Shown here piece by piece: positions 7,469 through 14,585 of a stretch of DNA of 22,121 nt; within the stretch, counting starts at the first letter, position 1; every line of letters begins with the position of its first letter. Under the pieces are notes generated by a model. It was not told the origin of the DNA and made no database searches. It saw nothing but the letters and a program-made list of their open reading frames with translations. The stretch spans positions 1 to 22,121 of the forward strand of contig CAZJDM010000066.1 in NCBI GenBank assembly GCA_964544765.1, read 5' to 3'. Position numbers and translations under genes: made by a program. The DNA comes from CAZJDM01 sp964544765. Lineage in GTDB: Bacteria; Bdellovibrionota_B; Oligoflexia; CAYFLR01.

Positions 7469-9436
7469 TCAATAATTCTTACCTGAACGGATGAAAATGG
7501 ACGGATAGAATTTTTGATCGTTCTCAAAACATTGCATTATGCTTCTCATTTGATAATAAGGAAGCATTTCGATTAAAAGATCTTCTTTTATTTCTTTTGT
7601 TTCTTTGATTTTATCATCTATAATCTTTTTCTTTACTAATTTATGTTCTAAATTAAAGATCAATTTTACCTTTGAGGTCTCGTAACAATAGGTTTGATCA
7701 TCAGGCGAATAAGAAAGTTGATGAACTTCGCCCTTTATTCTACCTATTAATTTATTGGGTCCATCATAATAAAAAGAGTAAGTCGATAGATCAGATTTTT
7801 GCGTATCTTTTTGCCAATACTCCTGATGCGAAAAAAAACGTGGTTTTAGTCTAAAGGGCCCCCCATCCTCAGGACAAAAAGTCTCGCAATTTCCACATTC
7901 ATTACATAAATCAGGGAGATTACCAATCTGCCATTTTTGATCAAAGTTAAAAACCTCACCTTTCACCGGAACCAACCGAGTTTTCTTGACTCTATAATTG
8001 ATAATATCCACCTTCTGAGCATCAATAGATAACTTAAAATTGGCATTATTTGGACAAACAGTAATACAGTTATTACAAGGAACACAATCAAAGGTATCTA
8101 ATCTATTATTAGTCTTACGTGGAGTCTTGCGATTATTGGTATAATGATAACGATTATCCAATACTAATTCATCAATCACTTTCTTGGCACTTTGATCTTT
8201 TGCTTTTACTTTAATATACTGATCAATTGTCTTGGCGCTATTTAAAAGCATGTCCTTTTTTAGATTATCCAAGCAACCGACTAGCCTAGTATATCCACCT
8301 GGTTTTAATAAATCAGTGCATATAGTTATAGGCTTTATATTTAAAGATAATGTATCGACGAAATTACGTTTATCAATACCTGCGGAAAAAGATACTTCTA
8401 ACCCCTCTCCCAGCCTCTCCCTTAACTGCGAAATTATATTCATTGCAATCACATATAACGGCTTACCGGACAAATACATTTTTTTATCACTAAAAACCTG
8501 GCGATTATTATTAACCACTAAGGTATTAGTACATTTAACTCCTACATATAAACCTAAATCAGAAGCATAAGTTTGTAAACGTTCTAACATATCAGTCGTT
8601 TCTACAATTGTTAGTTCCTTTTCAAAATCTTGGGGATCTATTTCTATATTATTAAAACCTAATTTATTATTAATAATATCCTCAACCTGCTCAAATCCTA
8701 AAATCATCGGATTTAATTTTATTATTACCGGAATTCGAAAAGTTGATAATATATATCGTACAATGGATTCAATCTCAGAAGAAGGACATCCATGAAAGGT
8801 AGAGATTGTAACTGAAGTTGCAATCTTAGGATCAACTTCCAAACTACTAAACCGTTTAAAAGGGGAAGAAATAGAAGACAATTCCTGTTGAACAATCTTC
8901 TTAGCATTGATTATACTGTTTAGCCATTTAGTAACTTTAGAAGATTTAATTCCCTTTAAATCATAACCAACCGACACATCAAAAATATAATCATAAAAGG
9001 GATCTCCTTTAGGGATATCGAGTAACTCATCCTCTTCCATAGCTTTTAAGATTATCCATGCCTTGACATATTCGTGCAAAGATTCATATAAAGAAAGCTC
9101 TTGGGACCATTCAATATTAAAACCTACATTAGGAACGTCAATGGTGGGACTGGACATTTTTAATTGATCTAAAATCTGAACCGATTTTAATTCAAAAAAC
9201 CTGGCTCCACCTAAAAAAGACTTAATTATGTTAGGCGCCAATTGAGTATGAGGTCCAGATGCTGGTCCTAATGGAGTCGCTATTCTCCGTCCACCAAAAT
9301 CAATCCCTAAATCTACTTTTGAAAATCCCAAAAAGAACTTTTTTAATGGATAAGCAAAAATAGATTTATTTTGAATATATTCAGACCAAATAGCCGTAAT
9401 TAGATTATTTAAACTTACAGGTTTTAACCTGGCCAA
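7469..9436 (-). CDS. ygfK: Short YgfK-like iron-sulfur protein (DHOD-like domain plus two [4Fe-4S] motifs)
   Basis: A 655-residue protein recognisably related to E. coli YgfK ('putative selenate reductase subunit', about 1030 aa). Residues 1-395 are the dihydroorotate dehydrogenase-like barrel, with PLGPASGPHTQLAPNI (55-70), RFFELKSVQILD (79-90), VSVGYDLKGIK (155-165), STFHGCP (212-218) and TDLLKPGGYTRL (374-385). After a linker come two ferredoxin-type motifs: C451, C454, C457, C461 and C511, C514, C517, C521 (CNECGNCETFCP), matching the YgfK C-terminus. The roughly 400-residue GltD-like FAD/NAD(P)H domain expected between barrel and ferredoxin part is absent. YgfK genes accompany purine-active molybdenum hydroxylases, as here; their exact reaction is not established. 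TTG start with a strong GAGGGAG ribosome binding site 7 bases upstream; TGA stop. Confidence 0.85.
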   Translation of the reverse strand: MARLKPVSLNNLITAIWSEYIQNKSIFAYPLKKFFLGFSKVDLGIDFGGRRIATPLGPASGPHTQLAPNIIKSFLGGARFFELKSVQILDQLKMSSPTIDVPNVGFNIEWSQELSLYESLHEYVKAWIILKAMEEDELLDIPKGDPFYDYIFDVSVGYDLKGIKSSKVTKWLNSIINAKKIVQQELSSISSPFKRFSSLEVDPKIATSVTISTFHGCPSSEIESIVRYILSTFRIPVIIKLNPMILGFEQVEDIINNKLGFNNIEIDPQDFEKELTIVETTDMLERLQTYASDLGLYVGVKCTNTLVVNNNRQVFSDKKMYLSGKPLYVIAMNIISQLRERLGEGLEVSFSAGIDKRNFVDTLSLNIKPITICTDLLKPGGYTRLVGCLDNLKKDMLLNSAKTIDQYIKVKAKDQSAKKVIDELVLDNRYHYTNNRKTPRKTNNRLDTFDCVPCNNCITVCPNNANFKLSIDAQKVDIINYRVKKTRLVPVKGEVFNFDQKWQIGNLPDLCNECGNCETFCPEDGGPFRLKPRFFSHQEYWQKDTQKSDLSTYSFYYDGPNKLIGRIKGEVHQLSYSPDDQTYCYETSKVKLIFNLEHKLVKKKIIDDKIKETKEIKEDLLIEMLPYYQMRSIMQCFENDQKFYPSIFIRSGKNY

Positions 9437-9443
9437 AAAATGA

Positions 9444-9450
9444 CTCCCTC
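9444..9450 (-). promoter_or_regulatory. Ribosome binding site fixing the TTG start of ygfK
   Basis: GAGGGAG on the minus strand, 7 bases before TTG 9436. The spacing is ideal and there is no nearby ATG in frame, so the TTG start is well supported. Confidence 0.75.
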
Positions 9451-9507
9451 AATGCTTTCAATAGAATTCATTCACCAACCATTCCTTATCAGCTACCTTT
9501 TAACTCT

Positions 9508-10353
9508 TTAATTTAGATATAAAACTATCCTTTTATTAGCAATCAACTTTTTCACAGTTTTATTTAAATACTTAATAATATCCTGATTATTAGAATGTCC
9601 ATAAAAACGCTTAGAGATCTTTTGCCAGGTATCTCCTTTTTTAATCTTATACTTATAGAAGAATGTTTTACCCTGACGATACACATATTTCCCATATAGT
9701 TTTTCTACATTTTTTCGATCTTTCAAAACTCGTAAAACAACTGTTTTTTTTCGATTATAAATTTTTAAACCTGGGTTATGTTCGAATAATACTGGATAAT
9801 AAAAACCATTGCCATAATAACGCCTAGCAACGTTCCAAAGAGCTTCTCCAACTCTTAATTTATGCGTTATAAATTTTTTATTATTTTTCTTTATTACCTC
9901 CTTACCAGCCATCAGTTTTTTAAAAGAATTTTTAGAAAGAAGATTTACCATGGGTTTTTTGGTACTAGTTTTCACAGAAGCAAGAGCTTTATTCTTTTTC
10001 TGAGTGACAATATCTTTCTTTGTCTTCGCATTAGTAAGTTTGCCTTTCTCAACCTTAGCACTTGAAGGACTTGCTTTATTCTCCTCATTATCAGAAGCGG
10101 ATAGAACTTCAACACTCGGACCCTTTATAGCTTCAGAAGCATTCTTCTTGACAGCATCAGAGGTCTTTTCACCATAGTCATCAAGCATTGGTCCATAAAG
10201 AACAAACATGAAAGCAACTAAAAGTATAGAACCTACTCCACTAACAACAAAATACTTATAAACACCGGGAACAGAATCAAATTTATTTTTCAATTTTCTG
10301 GTCCACTTTCTCAAGTTATTGGACAAATTACCAAAATCATCTTTTTTTAACAT
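9508..10353 (-). CDS. Membrane-anchored LysM-domain protein
   Basis: A 281-residue protein with a basic N-terminus (about 1-27), one membrane helix (about 32-53, YKYFVVSGVGSILLVAFMFV) and a long low-complexity Lys/Ser/Ala/Asn region (about 60-160). Two C-terminal LysM-like units follow, about 163-209 (THKLRVGEALWNVARRYYG) and 234-280 (YKIKKGDTWQKISKRFYG). The positive-inside rule places the LysM part outside the cytoplasm, where such domains bind peptidoglycan N-acetylglucosamine. There is no catalytic domain, so a structural or cell-wall tethering role is likely. ATG 10353 has a strong AGGGGGG ribosome binding site. It lies between the PFOR gene and ygfK on the same strand, with 243 bases before it, so it may have its own promoter. 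Its domain content does not fit the redox genes around it. Confidence 0.85.
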   Translation of the reverse strand: MLKKDDFGNLSNNLRKWTRKLKNKFDSVPGVYKYFVVSGVGSILLVAFMFVLYGPMLDDYGEKTSDAVKKNASEAIKGPSVEVLSASDNEENKASPSSAKVEKGKLTNAKTKKDIVTQKKNKALASVKTSTKKPMVNLLSKNSFKKLMAGKEVIKKNNKKFITHKLRVGEALWNVARRYYGNGFYYPVLFEHNPGLKIYNRKKTVVLRVLKDRKNVEKLYGKYVYRQGKTFFYKYKIKKGDTWQKISKRFYGHSNNQDIIKYLNKTVKKLIANKRIVLYLN

Positions 10354-10395
10354 ATTTTTCCCCCCTTAATTAAAATCTTAAAATGCAAAACTAAA

Positions 10396-10445
10396 AGGAA
10401 GATAAACAAAAATCCCCTCACTGCCTTCTTTCTCTTTATCTTCCT
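10396..10445. repeat. Perfect 11-bp inverted repeat upstream of the LysM gene
   Basis: AGGAAGATAAA (10396-10406) and its exact complement TTTATCTTCCT (10435-10445) are separated by 28 bases. On the minus strand the structure ends 43 bases before the LysM start codon and is followed by TTTAGTTTT. It could be a late terminator for the upstream PFOR transcript or a leader hairpin of the LysM mRNA. Confidence 0.55.
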
Positions 10446-10505
10446 CTAATTTTTCTTTTCTTATTCATCTACATCGCAAAAAAACTACAATTATCCTTAG
10501 GTTAT

Positions 10506-10534
10506 ATTATACTCTAATTTGATAAAAATAATAA
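10506..10534 (-). promoter_or_regulatory. Possible promoter for the LysM gene
   Basis: A perfect TATAAT (complement of 10506-10511) lies on the minus strand in the gap after the PFOR gene. The hexamer at 17-base spacing is only a weak -35 match (TTATTA, 10529-10534). In such AT-rich DNA a chance -10 is common. Confidence 0.3.
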
Positions 10535-10596
10535 TTAATAAAATATATTTGAGAGGATATGGGTGAGTTATTTATGAAAAAGTAGCGCTCTCTCCT

Positions 10597-13500
10597 TTAT
10601 TTACCATGCATATTGGTAAAATTAGAGTATAGTTGCCAACGAGCGTCAACATCATCCTGAACCTCTTTAAACATCCTCTTCACATCCTCAGGACGAGATT
10701 TAGTGAGCATTTTAAAACGACTTTCCATCATTAAAAATTCCTCAACTGGACGTTTGGGTTGCCGCGAATCTAAGGAAAAGGGATTTTTACCTTGAGTTAA
10801 TAAATCGGGATTGTAGCGATATAGTAGCCACTGTCCTGTTTCTACCGCTGCTTTCTGATGTTGTAATTGCTTTTCTAGATTTATTCCATGAGCTATACAC
10901 GGAGAATAAGCTATAATTATCGAAGGACCGTCATATTTCTCAGCTTCAATAAAAGCCTTTAATGTATGTTGATCCTTAGCACCCATAGCAACACTAGCAA
11001 CATAAACGGTTTTATATGACATGGCTATCATACCTAGATCTTTTTTAGATAAAGGTTTTCCAGCAGCGGCAAATTTGGCAATAGCAGCTCTAGGAGTGGA
11101 TTTAGACATCTGTCCACCAGTATTTGAATAAACTTCAGTATCTAAAACCAAAATATTAACATTCTCACCGCTAGCAAGAACATGATCCAAGCCACCATAT
11201 CCAATATCATAGGCCCATCCATCTCCACCGATAATCCAGACCGACTTATTAACCAAATAATCAGCAATACTCGCTAGTCTTTTAGGTTCCACTCCTGTTA
11301 AAGAAGATAATTCTTGTTTTAATTTAGCAATTCGTTGCCTTTGTTTACCAATGCCTTCTTCATCGCTTTGATCAGCAGATAGAATTTCAGACACCAGATT
11401 TTCATCTAATGTTCCTCTTAATACCTGTAGTAAATCACAGGCTATATCTCGTTGTTTATCTACCGATAACCTCATACCCAAACCAAACTCAGCATTATCC
11501 TCAAACAAGGAGTTGGACCAAGTCGGTCCCCTTCCTTCACTATCTTTGCAATATGGGGTAGTGGGTAAATTACCTCCATAAATCGAAGAACATCCGGTAG
11601 CATTGGCCACTAAGGCTCTATCACCATATAATTGAGTAACCAGTTTAATATAAGGAGTTTCTCCACAACCAGAACATGCGCCAGAGAATTCAAACAATGG
11701 CCTTTGAACTTGTTGTTGTTTAATTTGAGCAGGATTAATTTTTTCACGATCCAAATCAGGAATATTCAAAAAATATTGCCAATTTACTTTTTCAACTTCT
11801 AAAATTTCTCTAACCGGCACCATATTGATTGCTTTTCTGTCAGGATTAGTTTTATCATGAGCGGGACAGGCATCGACACAAACAGTACAACCCGTACAAT
11901 CCAATGGGGTTACCTGGATAGTATATTTCATTCCGGCCCAGGCTTTATCTTTAGCATCAACGACCTTAAAACTAGATGGAGCATCAGTTAGATATTTTTC
12001 GTCATAAGCTTTAATACGAATTGCCGCATGAGGGCAAACAAATGCGCACTTCCCACATTGAATACAAATATCAGGTTCCCAACTAGGAACTTCGGTAGTT
12101 ATTCCTCGTTTTTCAAATTTGGTTGTGGCGGTAGGAAAAGTACCATCGTCAGGCATGGCACTTACCGGTAATTGATCTCCTCGTCCAGCTATAATTTCTC
12201 CCAAAACGTCCTTAACGAACTCTGGAGCATCATTGCCTTGTATCGGATCACGCATATCAATCGAACTATCCGCCGATGAAGGGACTGTAACCTCATAAAG
12301 GCACTCTAAAGTACTATCAACTGCCTTGAGGTTCATTTGAACCACTTCATCTCCCTTACTTCCATAAGTTTTCTTAATAGCGTCTTTAATCTTTTCAATG
12401 GCTTCTTCTTTGGGTAATACACCCGAAATACCAAAAAAACATACCTGCATAATAGTATTAATTCTTTTACCCATACCACTATCTTTAGCAACTTTAGAGG
12501 CATCGATTACATAGAATTTAGCCTTCTTTGCAATTAATTGTTCCTGCATCTTTTTAGGTAAGGTGTTCCAAATCTGATCTTTAGAATGAATAGTATTAAG
12601 TAAAAAGGTTCCTCCTTCTACCAGATTAGAAAGCATATCTACACTTTCTAGAAAGACCGGTTGATGACATCCAATAAAGCCGGCCCTGGAAATCAAATAA
12701 GTAGAACGTATTACATCAGGACCAAAACGTAAATGAGAGACAGTGGTAGCTCCCGCTTTCTTGGAGTCATAGACAAAATACCCTTGAGCAAAATTATCGG
12801 TATTTTCTCCAATGATTTTGATAGAGTTTTTATTTGCCCCGACTGTTCCATCAGAGCCTAGTCCATAGAACATGGCTCTAACCACGTTATCTCCATTCGT
12901 AGAAAAAGATACATCGTAAGGTAAATCAGTATTGGTAACATCATCTTTAATACCGATGGTAAAATGATTTCTAAGATTCTCTCCGGCTAAATGATCATAA
13001 ATCCCTTTTATCATCGCTGGAGTAAATTCTTTAGAAGACAAGCCATATCTACCACCTATAATCTTGGGCATAGATTTTAGCTGGCCATAGCCATTCTCGA
13101 GACCTTCATGCACAGCACTAACAATATCTTGATATAAAGGCTCTCCTGCACTACCAGGTTCTTTGGTTCGATCTAACACAGCTACTTTATTGACAGTCTC
13201 AGGAATAGCATCAACAAACATTTTGATATTAAAAGGACGAAATAATCGAATCTTAATAAGACCGACTTTCTCTCCTTGGTTTATCAAAAAATCTGCCGTC
13301 TCATGAACAGCTTCCGCACCCGAACCCATTAAGATAATTAACCGTTCAGCTTGTGGATGACCATAATACTCATAAACATTATATTTCCTACCACCAATAG
13401 AAGCAAATCGATCCATAACATTTTGTACTATTTCAGGACAGGCATCGTAATATTTATTTACCGTTTCTCGGCCCTGAAAATAAACATCAGGATTTTGGGC

Positions 13501-14160
13501 CGTTCCTCTAAGAACTGGATTTTCAGGATTCAATGAGCGTTTTCGATGATCTGCTATCCATTGATCTCCAATCATTTTGCGCATTATATCATCAGAAATC
13601 ATTTCTACTTTGGCTACTTCATGGGAGGTTCTAAAACCATCAAAGAAATGAACAAACGGTACTCTTGATTCTAAAGATGCTGCTTGTGAAATCAATGAGA
13701 AATCCATAGCTTCTTGAACTGAACCGGAACATAAAAAACCAAACCCTGACGCACGAACAGAAGTAACATCGCTATGATCGCCAAAAATTGATAGAGCTTG
13801 AGCGGCTAATGATCGTGCCGCTACATGAATTACTGCCGGTGTTAATTCGCCGGCTATTTTATACATATTGGGTAACATTAGTAATAAGCCTTGAGACGCG
13901 GTGAAGGTAGTTGTCAAACAACCCGCTTGTAAAGCGCCGTGAACAGCTCCTGCGGCCCCTCCCTCACTCTGCATTTCAACAACATTAGGAACCGATCCCC
14001 ATATATTTTTAATTCCTTGCGCGGCCCAGGCATCTGCCCATTCTCCCATTGGAGAGGCTGGAGTAATAGGATAAATAGAAATTACTTCATTAAGTCGGTA
14101 TGCTACATGGGCAACCGCTTCATTACCATCTAAAGTTTGATAAACTTTCCCGTCACTCAT
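10597..14160 (-). CDS. nifJ: Pyruvate:ferredoxin (flavodoxin) oxidoreductase
   Basis: A full-length 1187-residue single-chain PFOR. It catalyses pyruvate + CoA + oxidised ferredoxin to acetyl-CoA, CO2 and reduced ferredoxin in the cytoplasm of anaerobes. Visible parts: N-terminal pyrimidine-binding domain with YPITPAS (30-36) and EMQSEGGA (62-69); the PGSAGEPLYQDI region (335-346); two ferredoxin-type clusters, C699, C702, C705, C709 and C755, C758, C761, C765; the proximal cluster cysteines C829, C832, C857 and C1088; and the thiamine-diphosphate motif GGDGWAYDIGYGG (978-990) with SNTGGQ (1012-1017). All expected ligands are present and length matches the family. ATG 14160 has a good GGGAG ribosome binding site. 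It begins the run of six co-oriented minus-strand genes and can supply the low-potential ferredoxin pool the iron-sulfur proteins downstream might use. nifJ is the usual symbol; no nitrogen-fixation genes are present. Confidence 0.97.
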   Translation of the reverse strand: MSDGKVYQTLDGNEAVAHVAYRLNEVISIYPITPASPMGEWADAWAAQGIKNIWGSVPNVVEMQSEGGAAGAVHGALQAGCLTTTFTASQGLLLMLPNMYKIAGELTPAVIHVAARSLAAQALSIFGDHSDVTSVRASGFGFLCSGSVQEAMDFSLISQAASLESRVPFVHFFDGFRTSHEVAKVEMISDDIMRKMIGDQWIADHRKRSLNPENPVLRGTAQNPDVYFQGRETVNKYYDACPEIVQNVMDRFASIGGRKYNVYEYYGHPQAERLIILMGSGAEAVHETADFLINQGEKVGLIKIRLFRPFNIKMFVDAIPETVNKVAVLDRTKEPGSAGEPLYQDIVSAVHEGLENGYGQLKSMPKIIGGRYGLSSKEFTPAMIKGIYDHLAGENLRNHFTIGIKDDVTNTDLPYDVSFSTNGDNVVRAMFYGLGSDGTVGANKNSIKIIGENTDNFAQGYFVYDSKKAGATTVSHLRFGPDVIRSTYLISRAGFIGCHQPVFLESVDMLSNLVEGGTFLLNTIHSKDQIWNTLPKKMQEQLIAKKAKFYVIDASKVAKDSGMGKRINTIMQVCFFGISGVLPKEEAIEKIKDAIKKTYGSKGDEVVQMNLKAVDSTLECLYEVTVPSSADSSIDMRDPIQGNDAPEFVKDVLGEIIAGRGDQLPVSAMPDDGTFPTATTKFEKRGITTEVPSWEPDICIQCGKCAFVCPHAAIRIKAYDEKYLTDAPSSFKVVDAKDKAWAGMKYTIQVTPLDCTGCTVCVDACPAHDKTNPDRKAINMVPVREILEVEKVNWQYFLNIPDLDREKINPAQIKQQQVQRPLFEFSGACSGCGETPYIKLVTQLYGDRALVANATGCSSIYGGNLPTTPYCKDSEGRGPTWSNSLFEDNAEFGLGMRLSVDKQRDIACDLLQVLRGTLDENLVSEILSADQSDEEGIGKQRQRIAKLKQELSSLTGVEPKRLASIADYLVNKSVWIIGGDGWAYDIGYGGLDHVLASGENVNILVLDTEVYSNTGGQMSKSTPRAAIAKFAAAGKPLSKKDLGMIAMSYKTVYVASVAMGAKDQHTLKAFIEAEKYDGPSIIIAYSPCIAHGINLEKQLQHQKAAVETGQWLLYRYNPDLLTQGKNPFSLDSRQPKRPVEEFLMMESRFKMLTKSRPEDVKRMFKEVQDDVDARWQLYSNFTNMHGK

Positions 14161-14190
14161 AATAAACTCCCTTTCATATATTAGACTTTC

Positions 14191-14230
14191 AGCGCAATCT
14201 ATAATTCTTTAAGCACAATTTATAATTCTT
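14191..14230. promoter_or_regulatory. Two tandem 19-bp direct repeats upstream of PFOR
   Basis: The units 14191-14209 (agcgcaatctataattctt) and 14212-14230 (agcacaatttataattctt) differ at two positions and start 21 bases apart, two turns of the helix. They lie about 31-70 bases before the PFOR start codon. The arrangement suits two same-face binding sites for a regulator, but no bound protein can be named. Confidence 0.5.
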
Positions 14231-14370
14231 AAAAAATTTATTTATCTCTATATCTTCCAATATCAGGGCACCAATCTATCACTATCAATTCCTAATTTCT
14301 ACTCTTAATTTCCACCAATTTTTACCGATTAAAACGAATTGCTCCCTTTAATTCATACCTATAAATTTAC

Positions 14371-14397
14371 TTGAATTCTTTAATAAAATATTATAAT
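14371..14397 (+). promoter_or_regulatory. Candidate promoter of the kinase operon
   Basis: TTGAAT (14371-14376) and a perfect TATAAT (14392-14397) with a 15-base spacer, slightly short for a sigma-70 promoter. Transcription from here would give a leader of about 180 bases carrying the 14500-14532 hairpin. Confidence 0.4.
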
Positions 14398-14499
14398 AAG
14401 TTAATCGAGAGAATACAGGCATGCAACATATTATTATTTTTGGAGTAACATCTAATTATTACCGCTTTATCAATACTTAATTTAAAATCAAACACATTG

Positions 14500-14532
14500 A
14501 CTCAATGGACAAGGGAAACTTGTCCATTGAGT
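14500..14532. promoter_or_regulatory. Perfect 14-bp hairpin in the kinase leader
   Basis: ACTCAATGGACAAG (14500-14513), loop GGAAA, then the exact complement CTTGTCCATTGAGT (14519-14532). It is by far the strongest secondary-structure element seen in the window. There is no good T-run directly after it on either strand, and it lies between divergent genes, so it is not an ordinary terminator of a neighbour. It is either a leader RNA element or a palindromic operator, 53 bases before the kinase start. Confidence 0.7.
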
Positions 14533-14585
14533 TTGTTAGTTCCGTAAAACCTTAACACTTAGTTATTAGTTATTAAGGAGATGCT

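Larger units (their letters stand above)
14161..14585. other. Divergent intergenic regulatory region between PFOR and the hybrid kinase
   Basis: 425 bases without a coding frame of interest. It holds the PFOR ribosome binding site and a 21-bp-spaced tandem repeat near 14191-14230. Three AATTTYYAC-like elements follow at 14294, 14307 and 14317. A candidate plus-strand promoter lies at 14371-14397, a perfect 14-bp hairpin at 14500-14532, and the AAGGAG ribosome binding site just before the kinase ATG at 14586. The density of repeats suggests control of both divergent transcripts. Confidence 0.7.

Noticed and set aside
10597..14160. Indole- or 2-oxoglutarate-specific oxidoreductase
   Set aside because: The single-chain length, cluster arrangement and motifs match the pyruvate enzyme; the others are usually two- or four-subunit proteins.
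14500..14532. Rho-independent terminator
   Set aside because: The hairpin is strong, but neither strand has a clean T-run after it and both flanking genes point away from it.
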